A DNA stretch of 64,000 bases, taken from positions 1,118,001 through 1,182,000 of the forward strand of contig NZ_CP077639.1 in the NCBI RefSeq assembly GCF_019056395.1, written 5' to 3'. The notes under the pieces are model-generated. The model searched no databases, had not been told where the DNA came from, and worked only from the letters and a program-made list of their open reading frames with translations. Below are positions 42,735 to 51,872 of this stretch, one piece after another. The position numbers and the translations under genes are program-made. The stretch comes from Terribacillus sp. DMT04. Lineage in GTDB: Bacteria > Bacillota > Bacilli > Bacillales > Amphibacillaceae. Numbering within the stretch: the first letter of the stretch is position 1; every line of letters begins with the position of its first letter.

Positions 42735-45700
42735 TTGACAGAACTATATATTTTCGGCCAAGATGACCAGCTGCTTACAGTTATCACAGAATCCACAGGG
42801 CTTGTCAGCGCACCTTTCCGAGAGGAATTAAACAAGGTGTCTGATACGCCTTTTTCTTTTACCGTCGAGGCTGATACGGAAGAATCCCAGCATGTAAAAG
42901 AAGAGAATCAAGTCGTATTCAAAGACAAGGATGGCGACTTGCGGCTGTGCGTTATCAAGGAACTAGATGACAGTGACGGCGCGGATGGTCCAGAAACAAC
43001 AGCTATTTGCGAGCCGGCGTTCATGGAACTCAAAGAACACATCATTGTAGACAGACGCTTCACCGACAAAGAGGCGCAGGTCGCATTAGATGCTGCACTG
43101 GAAGGTTCGCGCTGGGCAGGAGAAGTGGAAGTATCGCTGGGTACCTATTCCACGAACTTCTACTACATGACCAGTATTGACGCTATCTGGAACATCCTCG
43201 AAACATGGGGAGGCGACTTTAAAGATGTAGTCGAATTTGTGGAGGATACCAACCAGATTAAGCGGCGAGTTATCAAGCTGCAGCAGCGACGGGGCGTTGA
43301 TCGCGGCCAGCGCTTTGAAATTGACCATAACATCACAGAAATTCAGCGAACAGTCTTGTCTTACCCGGTTACTGCAATGTACGGCCGCGGCGCTTCCCTC
43401 GAGACAGAAGGCGGCGGATATACGCGCTATCTCGATTTTGCAGAAGTGGAATGGAAGAAAGAGAATGGTGATCCGGTAGATAAGCCGAAAGGAAAGAAAT
43501 GGGTTGGGGACCCGGAGGCTTTGCAAGAGTATGGCCGTGTCCATGAAGGTAAGCTACTACACCGTGAAGGCATCTTTAGCAATCAAGATTACGAGACGGC
43601 GGAGGAACTGCTGCAAGCAACGTGGCAGGCACTGCAGGAAGCAAAGGAACCAGAGGTTAATTACAGCCTGTCTGTGGAACTGCTGGAGCATCTGGCGGGC
43701 TATGAACATGAGTACGTGCAGCTGGGCGACACTTCTCGAGCGATTGACCGTAACTTTTCACGACCGATTGAAATACAGGCACGCATCATCGCAATGGAAT
43801 ATGATCTAGTTGATATTGAAGGAACTGCTACCGTAGAAATGGGGCAGTTCCTTTCTGTTAATTCGGACAATCGGCTTCAACGCGTAATCGAGACCATCGA
43901 TGGCAACCGTGGTAAATGGGAGCATATATCAAATGACCATTTTCCGGATGTTGTGCCGGCAGTACCTTCAAATATAAAAGCGGAGGGGCTGTTTAAGTCC
44001 ATCCTACTGCAATGGGACTATACTGGTGAGATTTATATAAAGCATTACGAAGTGTACGGGTCTCAAGTTCAAGGATTCGTGCCACAACCGCAACATTTGC
44101 TGTATAGAGGTAATGTCTCATCTTTCTCGCACGCTGTAGAGACAGAACAGAAATGGTATTACCGAGTAAGAGCAGCTAATCACCAAGAGCGAGCAAGCGA
44201 CTACAGCCAGGAAGTATCAGCAAGCACCTTGCGTGTTATCAGCGACGATATTCTGTTTGGTGAAGACATTGCAGCCCAACTCCGGGAACTGAGTATGACC
44301 GCCCAACTGCTTGCTGATGGCAGTATCAATTTTGAGCAGATATCGGAAACGGCTAGGGAGCAGATTAAGCAGGATTCTACCAAGTATACGGATGAGCAAA
44401 TTACTACTGCAAGAAATGCTCTTATCCAGAACATCGCTGCTAAAGCCGATTTGGAATTTGTGAATGGTAAGTTCAAATTTTCGGATGAAAAGCTGCAGGA
44501 GTTAGATGGCGAGATTGTGGAGCTTACAAACAAGACAATCGCTTATAATCAAGACTTTGTGGAAGTAAAACAGAGCGTTGATGATGTGAAAGGCTCCATT
44601 GAAACAACAATTCAGCAGGTTAATGGCATTGATGATACCGTAAAAGACCAGCAGCTGCAGATTAAGCAGAATGCAAAAGGCATCAGTAGCAAGGTCAGCA
44701 CGGACACCTACCAACAAGATGCAGCTACTATAAATCGGAGATTCGAGAATGTAAACAGTGAGTTCTCCCAGCAAGCGGGATTAATTCAGCAGCGGGTTAC
44801 GGAAACGAAGTACAACGAAGGTATTAGCGGGCTGCGGCAGGCTATTGAGGGCATTGAGATTGGCGGTACAAATTTAATCCGGAATTCCCGTTATTTTAAG
44901 AATGTCGAGGGCTGGGTAGGGTCAACTCAGATGCCTGTATCTGTTACTGCTAACGGTAATCTTCTAGTTGAGATTATCACTCCCGTTACAGCGCATCATT
45001 TTTGGACGAAAATAACTGAGGATATAGAAAAAGGTGTTCCTTACACTTTAACTATGAAAGCAAGGTCAAGTGACATAGGCTCTCCATCATTTGTATTAGC
45101 AGATTCAAATGGCGGGGTATTTTTTGATTCTATGAATGTTCCTGATTTTTCGCAACCAGATGTGTTCGAGATACTAACTTCTCAATTTACCCCTGTAAAT
45201 GATGGTGATTTAACGCTTGCAACGAGTTCAACTGGAAGACCGGATGGATGGTATCTAGAAATTGAATGGATTAAGTTAGAACGTGCAAACAAACCTTCTG
45301 CTTGGTCGGCAGCTCCAGAGGACTACCTGGATAGGTTTGTGAGGAATGAGTCCGACATCAAGCAACAAGCTGGGCTAATCAGCCAAAAGGTAAGCCAAAC
45401 AGTGTACAAAACCGACCAAGATAAAGTCGTCGAACAGTTGGCAGATCACACATCCTTGATTGAGCAGACAGCGAAGAAGATTGAATCGAAGGTTGAGTCC
45501 AGTACCTTCAATAATTTGCAGCAAACTGTAAGCGAACAGGCAGCCACAATTGAACAGCAGGCTGGGCTAATTAGACAGAAGGTTGATTCGTCTATGTTCA
45601 ATAACTTAAAAGGAACAGTGGAAAGTCACACAAGCCAGATCAAGCAGCAGGCAACTCAAATATCGCAGCGGATTACTAGTACAGAGTTGAAGAGTGCTAT

Positions 45701-47777
45701 TGATAGTGTTACAAAGAAGTACATCACATCAGGAACTGGCTCGAGTAATTATGGGAAATGGACAAAGATATTTGATCTTGACATATATAATCGATACTCG
45801 TGGGTTTCGCTAGATTTTTCATTTATAGGTGGTGCAGATGGTGGATCTAAGACAAGATATGGAACAGGTTTTGCGAGGTTAAAACAGCAAAATAGCATGG
45901 GGAGCCCGCCTTTATGTCAATTAGAAATTAGAGAATCAACTGGCATTAGCGAAAATGATTTCGTCTATGTAGTTACGCAAAATGATTCAAGCAAAACTGT
46001 TATGACTGTTTATATGAAAATATCAAATTCATACGAGAGTTATTACATTAGCCCTGTTTCAATTGCTGGTCAGACTACGCCTAACTTTTATGAAAATACC
46101 GGTTTTGTGAGCCCGGTTCCAGGTGATTATGTTTGGGCTAAGCGTAATTTGGTTGCTGGAGATACTGAAAATATAAATGGTGTTCCTTCCGGTGAAGTTA
46201 CACAAAGGCTTTCTACAGCCGAATCTGAGATTAAACAGCAAGCCGACAACATCGAGCTGCGTGTCCGCAAAGATGGTATCGTAGCTGCTTTAAATGTTTC
46301 GTCTGAAGGTATCCGTATCGACGGCAGACTGCACCATATCACCGGCACTACCCTGATTGACAGAAGTGTTATAAAAGCAGCGCATATTGCCAATGCTGCC
46401 GTAGGCAATGCAGCAATAGCCAATGCTGCTATAACAAAAGCGAAAATAGGAACTGCGGCAATAGGAACTGCGCAAATTGAGAACGGCGCTATTACCAATG
46501 CTAAGATTGCAAACTTAGCTGTCGATGATGCGAAGATAGCGAGTCTATCAGTTAACAAATTACGAGCTGGTACGCTTGATGCGAATAAGATTAAAATTCG
46601 GGGAGGCAGCTCGGTTGACTATATGGATATACAAGGCTCTAATTTAGAGTCTCGTGGTCGTTACAGTATGAGATGGAAGAATAGGTCAAGCACAATTGAT
46701 GCCAGTCTGTACCTAGCTAATGGCAATTTTCGAGTTGCGAACTGGACAGATGAACGATCAATTTTCCTAACGCCTTACGGATTGTCAACTTTCGCAGATG
46801 GTTATGGTGATGGTACTAGTTCAGGGATGTTGGAATTCTTCTCTGAAGAATATGAGAGTAATACACATGGTATAACGTTAGGTAGTCAATACGGTATTAC
46901 GGGTGTTAAATCAGCGAATAACAGCGTCATTATTGATTCTCATGCATCAGCGAGAATTGAGAGTCGTATATCCCCTGTATACATCAGAGCAGGACATGGT
47001 TTACAGCCTTATGACATGACTTTTGCATTCACTCCATCAAGTGATAGCGCCGATAGTTATTTAATGTATGGAAATACAGGAGCGCCAAATGTCGGTTTAC
47101 GATTCTATAGAGGAGACGGAGATCCACGAATAGCTGTCGTTGACAGAAACTATGCGCGTGGTGGAAATACATGGTTTGATGTAGGTAACATCTCAGCAAA
47201 CAGTATTGATAAGCGTGACGGCAGTGCTAGTGTCTATTGGAACGGCACAGGTGGCGGAACTCTGCTTACCACTAACCCGCAAACCCCTCTAATGGCTGAT
47301 GGTGTGCGAGGAACTGCTGAATACTTCTATATCGGATCAGATGGCGGTACTAAAATTACAAATGGCGCGGGTTACAATTACGGCAGAGGGTTAGTCCATA
47401 AGCCTATATGGGCCAGTGCATTTAATCAGGTATCTTTAATTGAATATAAGACTAATATCGAAAGGCTATCTGTTGATGCGCTAGACCTAATAAACAGCAC
47501 CACATTGACAAAGTACAATCTGAAAGCTGATTTAGAAGAAGGACATATTGTAGACAAAGTTGGTCTTATCATTGGTGGAGATTATAGTACCCCTAAGGAA
47601 GTTATTAATCCTGATGGAGATGCAATTGACCAATATGCCATGAACACACTAAGCTGGAAAGCTATTCAGGAACTGTCTTCGGAATATGAGAGTGCCGCAA
47701 AAGAAATAAACTTCTTACGATTAAGAGTGAGCACTTTAGAACAGCAAATTCAAGACTTAAAAAACAATGCAGCATAA
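42735..47777 (+). CDS. Tail endopeptidase/receptor-binding protein (Tal) with S74 chaperone
   Basis: 1680 residues from a TTG start after AAGGAGG. Tal/prophage endopeptidase tail hub about 1-400; FN3-like domain about 410-497 (IYIKHYEVYGSQV, WYYRVRAANHQERAS); coiled coils 500-710; a carbohydrate-binding-like domain about 711-870 (NLIRNSRYFKNVEGW); coiled coils 875-1000; pentad-like repeat NAAIANAAITKAKIG near 1220; beta-rich tip; Peptidase S74 intramolecular chaperone from about Ser1567 (VSLIEYKTNIERLS). Probably self-cleaves before Ser1567, leaving a trimeric receptor-binding tip. Confidence 0.88.
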   Translation: MTELYIFGQDDQLLTVITESTGLVSAPFREELNKVSDTPFSFTVEADTEESQHVKEENQVVFKDKDGDLRLCVIKELDDSDGADGPETTAICEPAFMELKEHIIVDRRFTDKEAQVALDAALEGSRWAGEVEVSLGTYSTNFYYMTSIDAIWNILETWGGDFKDVVEFVEDTNQIKRRVIKLQQRRGVDRGQRFEIDHNITEIQRTVLSYPVTAMYGRGASLETEGGGYTRYLDFAEVEWKKENGDPVDKPKGKKWVGDPEALQEYGRVHEGKLLHREGIFSNQDYETAEELLQATWQALQEAKEPEVNYSLSVELLEHLAGYEHEYVQLGDTSRAIDRNFSRPIEIQARIIAMEYDLVDIEGTATVEMGQFLSVNSDNRLQRVIETIDGNRGKWEHISNDHFPDVVPAVPSNIKAEGLFKSILLQWDYTGEIYIKHYEVYGSQVQGFVPQPQHLLYRGNVSSFSHAVETEQKWYYRVRAANHQERASDYSQEVSASTLRVISDDILFGEDIAAQLRELSMTAQLLADGSINFEQISETAREQIKQDSTKYTDEQITTARNALIQNIAAKADLEFVNGKFKFSDEKLQELDGEIVELTNKTIAYNQDFVEVKQSVDDVKGSIETTIQQVNGIDDTVKDQQLQIKQNAKGISSKVSTDTYQQDAATINRRFENVNSEFSQQAGLIQQRVTETKYNEGISGLRQAIEGIEIGGTNLIRNSRYFKNVEGWVGSTQMPVSVTANGNLLVEIITPVTAHHFWTKITEDIEKGVPYTLTMKARSSDIGSPSFVLADSNGGVFFDSMNVPDFSQPDVFEILTSQFTPVNDGDLTLATSSTGRPDGWYLEIEWIKLERANKPSAWSAAPEDYLDRFVRNESDIKQQAGLISQKVSQTVYKTDQDKVVEQLADHTSLIEQTAKKIESKVESSTFNNLQQTVSEQAATIEQQAGLIRQKVDSSMFNNLKGTVESHTSQIKQQATQISQRITSTELKSAIDSVTKKYITSGTGSSNYGKWTKIFDLDIYNRYSWVSLDFSFIGGADGGSKTRYGTGFARLKQQNSMGSPPLCQLEIRESTGISENDFVYVVTQNDSSKTVMTVYMKISNSYESYYISPVSIAGQTTPNFYENTGFVSPVPGDYVWAKRNLVAGDTENINGVPSGEVTQRLSTAESEIKQQADNIELRVRKDGIVAALNVSSEGIRIDGRLHHITGTTLIDRSVIKAAHIANAAVGNAAIANAAITKAKIGTAAIGTAQIENGAITNAKIANLAVDDAKIASLSVNKLRAGTLDANKIKIRGGSSVDYMDIQGSNLESRGRYSMRWKNRSSTIDASLYLANGNFRVANWTDERSIFLTPYGLSTFADGYGDGTSSGMLEFFSEEYESNTHGITLGSQYGITGVKSANNSVIIDSHASARIESRISPVYIRAGHGLQPYDMTFAFTPSSDSADSYLMYGNTGAPNVGLRFYRGDGDPRIAVVDRNYARGGNTWFDVGNISANSIDKRDGSASVYWNGTGGGTLLTTNPQTPLMADGVRGTAEYFYIGSDGGTKITNGAGYNYGRGLVHKPIWASAFNQVSLIEYKTNIERLSVDALDLINSTTLTKYNLKADLEEGHIVDKVGLIIGGDYSTPKEVINPDGDAIDQYAMNTLSWKAIQELSSEYESAAKEINFLRLRVSTLEQQIQDLKNNAA

Positions 47778-47792
47778 CAGGAGGAATAGTTC

Positions 47793-48221
47793 ATGCAAGT
47801 AAAAATTGAAAATGCAAAGCTGGGGCAGGCAATCGACCTGCTCTTTAATATGCCATTAAAAGGGAAGAAGTCGCGTCATCGGAGCAAGCTGGTTAAACTG
47901 CTGCAGGAGCGACTGAAAGAAGTGGGCGACCAGGAACTGGATCTTATTAAAGAATTTGCTGGAGAGGATGAGGAAGGCAACCCAAAACGTAAGGAAGATG
48001 GTAGCTTTGCTATTGATAATCCGAAAGAGTTCAGACAGCAGCAGGACGAGCTTTTCGAAGAAGAATACGTCATTGATGGGGGTGATGCCCAGGGGATGCT
48101 GAAAACTGTAAAGGAAGTACTGTTAAATTATGATGAAGAACTAAGTGGCCAAAAAGCTGTTATCTACGACTACTTGTGTGATGCATTTGAGGAAGAAGAA
48201 ACTAACAAAGGGAGCGAGTAA
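47793..48221 (+). CDS. DUF1617-like tail-associated protein
   Basis: 142 residues: QVKIENAKLGQAIDLLFNMP at the N-terminus, KSRHRSKLVKLLQERL, and an acidic C-terminal part (FRQQQDELFEEEYVI). This matches the pattern of DUF1617 proteins found right after the receptor-binding protein in Bacillus and Listeria phages. The role is unknown. AGGAGGAA RBS. It precedes a 74-residue gene by 2 bases. Confidence 0.75.
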   Translation: MQVKIENAKLGQAIDLLFNMPLKGKKSRHRSKLVKLLQERLKEVGDQELDLIKEFAGEDEEGNPKRKEDGSFAIDNPKEFRQQQDELFEEEYVIDGGDAQGMLKTVKEVLLNYDEELSGQKAVIYDYLCDAFEEEETNKGSE

Positions 48222-48223
48222 AC

Positions 48224-48448
48224 ATGGAAGACAAAATTACTGTACGAGTTACTGGTGTGAATTTTGAGTACAACGAGGACAACACAGCCATTGAAAAAGT
48301 GAACGTAAACTTCACTCTTGTGGATCCGACGCAGCAGTTTTACGGTAACGGAATTACGCCAGTAACCAAGGAAGAGTATGATGCATCTGACATCGCTACG
48401 CTGGGTACGCTTATTTCTGATAAGTTGGTTGCAAGATTGCAAGCATAG
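48224..48448 (+). CDS. Small phage protein, 74 residues
   Basis: Beta-rich sequence (KITVRVTGVNFEYNEDNTA, VNVNFTLVDPTQ) followed by a short helix (ATLGTLISDKLVARLQ). GGGAGCGAG RBS. The gene lies in the tail-to-lysis transition. I do not recognise a named family; the pattern fits a small structural or chaperone protein. Confidence 0.7.
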   Translation: MEDKITVRVTGVNFEYNEDNTAIEKVNVNFTLVDPTQQFYGNGITPVTKEEYDASDIATLGTLISDKLVARLQA

Positions 48449-48504
48449 TAGCAGGAATATACTCTTAATCTGTCGAATAAAGACGGAAAAGGAGGAATAA
48501 CTCT

Positions 48505-48840
48505 ATGTATTTAGAAAAATATATCGGTAATAATGTTATCGTAAACTTAAATGATGAGGCAAGAGAGGACAAGATGATGAAAATGTTCTACAATACCTCA
48601 TCGCAAGATAAGGGTATGATAATGAACAAACTTCATGGAGTAGATGGTATAGGAATTTGGATTGATGGTTTTAAAACAACAACTTTGTTTGTTGACGAGA
48701 ATTTAAAGCCGTTACCGAACGGGGAAGAAGTCGTAGAGGATATGCCATATCATGTATTAATCCCTTGGGCGTATATTCAAGGGGTATCTGTTATAGAAGA
48801 CCCAAAACTTGATAAAAGAGTTGGTTATAAAATTGATTAA
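48505..48840 (+). CDS. Hypothetical phage protein, 111 residues
   Basis: YLEKYIGNNVIVNLNDEAR at the start, DGIGIWIDGFKTTTLFVDE in the middle and YHVLIPWAYIQGVSVIED near the end form a beta-rich LSm/SH3-like small domain. It has AAAGGAGGAA before the ATG and ends before a terminator. Function unknown. Confidence 0.72.
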   Translation: MYLEKYIGNNVIVNLNDEAREDKMMKMFYNTSSQDKGMIMNKLHGVDGIGIWIDGFKTTTLFVDENLKPLPNGEEVVEDMPYHVLIPWAYIQGVSVIEDPKLDKRVGYKID

Positions 48841-48852
48841 GGTTAAATAGTT

Positions 48853-48877
48853 AAAGCATCCCAACAGGGGTGCTTTT
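48853..48877 (+). terminator. Intrinsic terminator before the lysis genes
   Basis: AAAGCATCCC/GGGGTGCTTT hairpin with AACA loop and TTTTT; it separates the tail genes from the XhlA-holin-lysin block. Confidence 0.82.
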
Positions 48878-48903
48878 TCTTTTGAAAGGGGGCGAGAAAA
48901 GAA

Positions 48904-49221
48904 ATGGAGGGGGTACCATTGTGGCAGGATCACGAAGAACGAATAAAAAATCTTGAGCAAAATCAAGAAGTGTTAATGACGAAGGTTGATGACCTTTCCG
49001 GAACAGTGGAAAAGGGTAACTCAAAAATAGAGCAGGACAACAAGATACTTCGCGATCAAAACAATTTGCTTCTTGAGAAGGTCATCGAGATTAACACAAG
49101 GGCGCAAGACAGAAAACATGACATTAAGCTGCTTGATAGAAAAAACATCTGGCAGTTAATTATAACTGTCGGAGGTAGCGTTTCGATTATCCAATTAGTT
49201 ATTGAATACGTGTTCAAATAA
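48904..49221 (+). CDS. xhlA: XhlA/BhlA-like lysis-associated membrane protein
   Basis: 105 residues: N-terminal coiled coil (HEERIKNLEQNQEVLMTKV, GNSKIEQDNKILRDQNN) and one C-terminal membrane segment (WQLIITVGGSVSIIQLVIEY). This is the XhlA/hemolysin-XhlA topology, which in PBSX works with the holin XhlB in lysis. Directly upstream of holin and endolysin. RBS AAAGGGGG is about 11 bases before the ATG. Confidence 0.85.
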   Translation: MEGVPLWQDHEERIKNLEQNQEVLMTKVDDLSGTVEKGNSKIEQDNKILRDQNNLLLEKVIEINTRAQDRKHDIKLLDRKNIWQLIITVGGSVSIIQLVIEYVFK

Positions 49222-49277
49222 GGCCTGTCGGGACTAGCCGGCGGGCTATTATTATGCACAAAAAAGGAGAGGTTCAC

Positions 49278-49556
49278 ATGAAAATCAACTGGAAAGTTCG
49301 CTTCAAAAATCCACAGTTTTACATTCAACTGGCACTAGCAATCCTCGTTCCAATCTTAGCTTATGCCGGGCTTACAGCACAGGACCTTACAACATGGCCA
49401 ACACTTTTCAACGTGTTCGCTGATGCTGTCAGAAACCCGTACGTGCTGTTTACTGTTGCAGTCAGTTTGTATAACTCAGTGGTGGACAATACCACAAAAG
49501 GTTTCAGCGATAGCAAGCAAGCTTTATCTTACAGAAAACCAAAGGGGGATAAATAA
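49278..49556 (+). CDS. Holin (phi-LC3 family)
   Basis: 92 residues: KINWKVRFKNPQFYIQLALA, two hydrophobic segments (IQLALAILVPILAYAGLTA and NPYVLFTVAVSLYNSVVDN), and a polar tail ending RKPKGDK. Family signature of phi-LC3 holins. It forms holes in the membrane to free the endolysin. ATG chosen after GGAGAGG. An imperfect hairpin (49223-49250) lies before it. Ends 2 bases before the lysin. Confidence 0.92.
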   Translation: MKINWKVRFKNPQFYIQLALAILVPILAYAGLTAQDLTTWPTLFNVFADAVRNPYVLFTVAVSLYNSVVDNTTKGFSDSKQALSYRKPKGDK

Positions 49557-49558
49557 TT

Positions 49559-50476
49559 ATGAGTAGAGTATCATTAGACACGTTGCTAAGCCGTTCTGAA
49601 AGAAACATAGGTTCTGGCATGAATGCCATCGTAAAGAAGAGCGCGTTGGAGGTTATTCGACGTGCATACAAGGAAGGAATTAACGTACAAATTTCACACG
49701 GAATGAGGACTTATGCAGAGCAAAACGCACTGTATGCGCAAGGACGAACGAAGCCAGGCAACATCGTTACAAATGCCCGCGGTGGTCAATCAAATCATAA
49801 TTTCGGTTTGGCTGTCGATTACTTCCTCACCACATGGGACGGCAGTAAAGCTACATGGTCAGTAAACAGCGATTGGAGACGAGTTGCTGCTATTGGTAAG
49901 TCACTTGGATTCGAGTGGGGCGGGGATTGGAGAAGCTTTAAAGACTATCCACATCTTGAGATGACGGGCGGATTGTCTACAGCGCAATTGCGTGCTGGCA
50001 GACGTCCGAGTCTTAAAGATCGGACTGGAACCAAGACTGCAGCACCGAGTAAAGTAGTTAGCGAGCCTGCATCTGGAGGTACCGACTGGGTTAAAGATGC
50101 GCAGAAGTGGGCAAACAGCCGTGACTATCCAAGTAAGGCGCGCTTCAAAGAATTGGACGAGGACGGCCTACCTGGACCATTATCTTTTGATGCTTTCCTT
50201 CGTATCTATCAATACTTTGGCAAGACTGGCATCGATGGAGAATGGGGTCCGAAGAGTCGTGCTGCAGCTGTTATCCAGGACAAGGACAATCATACTCCTG
50301 GTTGGACGCGATTGCTGCAGGCTACGCTTTGCTTGTATGGTTATAAGTTAAAGGTGGACGGTATTTTTGGAAGGAATACCGATAAAGCACTGCGTGCATT
50401 CCAGCGATCCAGAGGCATTACAGATGATGGAATTACTGGACCTAACACATTTACAGAAATGTTCAAAGCAGCATAA
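49559..50476 (+). CDS. Endolysin, VanY/M15 L-alanyl-D-glutamate peptidase
   Basis: 305 residues. N-terminal M15 peptidase domain with zinc ligands His80 and Asp87 (SNHNFGLAVDY) and His132 (PHLEM), and QISHGMRTYAEQ. A linker (150-165) is followed by a C-terminal region with a peptidoglycan-binding domain (LYGYKLKVDGIFGRNTDKA, RAFQRSRGITDDG). It cleaves the L-Ala-D-Glu bond of the stem peptide, as in Ply500 and CwlK. Final gene of the late plus-strand operon; terminator follows. Confidence 0.93.
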   Translation: MSRVSLDTLLSRSERNIGSGMNAIVKKSALEVIRRAYKEGINVQISHGMRTYAEQNALYAQGRTKPGNIVTNARGGQSNHNFGLAVDYFLTTWDGSKATWSVNSDWRRVAAIGKSLGFEWGGDWRSFKDYPHLEMTGGLSTAQLRAGRRPSLKDRTGTKTAAPSKVVSEPASGGTDWVKDAQKWANSRDYPSKARFKELDEDGLPGPLSFDAFLRIYQYFGKTGIDGEWGPKSRAAAVIQDKDNHTPGWTRLLQATLCLYGYKLKVDGIFGRNTDKALRAFQRSRGITDDGITGPNTFTEMFKAA

Positions 50477-50512
50477 AAATAGCCCCTCCAATTAAGGAGG
50501 GGCTATTTTCTT
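50477..50512. terminator. Bidirectional terminator after the endolysin
   Basis: AAAATAGCCCCTCC/GGAGGGGCTATTTT hairpin with loop AATTAA. It also serves the minus-strand gene that ends beside it. Confidence 0.9.
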
Positions 50513-51165
50513 TTTAATTTTAAATCTTTACTCTTCCTTAGATAAACCTTACATTTTAAAGTGAAATCACTAAGTAAGGAGGGTAAGGACTCCATTTTTT
50601 TATCGCGATCGGTTTTATTTGATTTATATAACTTCGAGTTTTGGTCTTCTTCATCAAGCCAGTGAATTAAGTGTTCATGGAAAAGAATTTCTTTACTCTT
50701 ATTCAATATTTGCTTTAGTATCTCACTAATACCATCTTCTAAGTACAGTTCAACCGATAAGAAATATTCATCTAGACTCTGAACTCGATTGAGTAAGTCA
50801 GTTATTAAGATGTCTTTATAACTGATTTGAAGACTTGATTTAAGCCTAGCATAGTCCTTTTCCCATAATTCTTCTGCCCAATCAATTTCGTCTTGTTCAA
50901 AACCTTTATCAGCTAGGTATTTTGCTACTTGGAAAAAAGGGGTTTTGGGATTAGGTAAATTAAAGTGTACTTTACCTGAAGTTAGGGTTCTTGTTTGGTT
51001 TAAAATGACGTTTACTTCTTTGTACAAGTAAGGAATATGCTCATGCTTTTTATTTCTAAAGAAATCGAGTTTTTTAGCTCTTTCAGAAAAAACATTGTTG
51101 AAGTAAATCGTTAATATTGCTACAACAATAGGGAAAACCGTAGTGAATATCGTCGATGCGTTCAA
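50503..51165 (-). CDS. Single-pass membrane protein, possible superinfection-exclusion cargo
   Basis: 220 residues. Start TTG chosen because GGAGG is 7 bases upstream. One N-terminal membrane segment (IFTTVFPIVVAILTIYF), then about 190 residues of mainly helical, charged cytoplasmic sequence (KHEHIPYLYKEVNVILNQTR, ILKQILNKSKEILFHEHLIHWL) with a very basic tail. It is in the opposite direction to the lysis genes, the usual place for lysogenic-conversion genes. I recognise no family; function is inference. Confidence 0.7.
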   Translation of the reverse strand: MNASTIFTTVFPIVVAILTIYFNNVFSERAKKLDFFRNKKHEHIPYLYKEVNVILNQTRTLTSGKVHFNLPNPKTPFFQVAKYLADKGFEQDEIDWAEELWEKDYARLKSSLQISYKDILITDLLNRVQSLDEYFLSVELYLEDGISEILKQILNKSKEILFHEHLIHWLDEEDQNSKLYKSNKTDRDKKMESLPSLLSDFTLKCKVYLRKSKDLKLKRK

Positions 51166-51241
51166 ATTTAATCCTCCAATCAAGACTGGTATTCTAGCTA
51201 TAGCTTATCTTAATAGGAGAATCTTGTAAAAGTGTATACTT

Positions 51242-51484
51242 TTAATAAGATGGGTCAATACCTTTTCCGTGCAGTGCTTTCATATCCTTCTTATAAATAA
51301 ACTCAAACGACTCAATTTCGTCCTGCGTGAATTGTGTAAGCTTCGGGTGCTGCGGCGTCAACTCAGGCATTACCTCTTTGTCATCATCCTCACTATCCAA
51401 GAAGTCCAGCAAAGCCTGCTGTGAAATATCCATTCTTGCCAACACATACTCTCCATACAATTCAATTCTGATTGGTCTTAACAT
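51242..51484 (-). CDS. Hypothetical prophage protein, 80 residues
   Basis: MLRPIRIELYGEYVLARMDI followed by an acidic stretch (FLDSEDDDKEVMPEL) and FEFIYKKDMKALHGKGIDP. AAAGGAGGAG lies at good spacing before the ATG. No cysteines, no membrane segment. It lies between the membrane protein and the small HTH gene on the same strand, so the three may be transcribed in the lysogen. Confidence 0.68.
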   Translation of the reverse strand: MLRPIRIELYGEYVLARMDISQQALLDFLDSEDDDKEVMPELTPQHPKLTQFTQDEIESFEFIYKKDMKALHGKGIDPSY

Positions 51485-51558
51485 AATTATCTCCTCCTTT
51501 TACCCCTATAATCGCATCTAGAAGTTAAAAGGTGTGATACATATTCCCATCTTTACAA

Positions 51559-51819
51559 TCACTTAAAAAAATTCTCAGCATTGTAGAAATATAAGTCTTC
51601 CACTTTACATTTAAATAAGACAGAAAGCTTATATGCATTCTCCAGAGATGGCACTGCCTTGTTATTACACCACTTAGAAACAGACTCTCTGGACACAGAA
51701 AGCTTTGCTGCCACTTCGTCATTGGTTAGATCAGACCTCACAATCCATTTGTTCGGAACGACGAGCAGAGCGAGAGGGAAGAGTGGAGACTGGTGCCCAT
51801 CTTGGATAGTTTTATACAT
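51559..51819 (-). CDS. Small HTH protein (Xre-like)
   Basis: 86 residues. An N-terminal segment (MYKTIQDGHQSPLFPLALLV) leads into a clear HTH: LTNDEVAAKLSVSRESVSKW, then NNKAVPSLENAYKLSVLFKC. ATG chosen nine bases after a TTG; neither has a strong RBS, so the start is uncertain. It precedes the plus-strand FtsK-like gene. It could regulate the neighbouring minus-strand genes or the divergent FtsK operon. Confidence 0.7.
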   Translation of the reverse strand: MYKTIQDGHQSPLFPLALLVVPNKWIVRSDLTNDEVAAKLSVSRESVSKWCNNKAVPSLENAYKLSVLFKCKVEDLYFYNAENFFK

Positions 51820-51872
51820 GGAATTCAAATATTTTTTAAATAAATTTCTAATTTGTATGAGGAGTGATTAAA

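Noticed and set aside
49223-49250. Terminator before the holin gene
   Set aside because: A GC-rich hairpin exists but lacks a T run, and the lysis genes must be co-transcribed.
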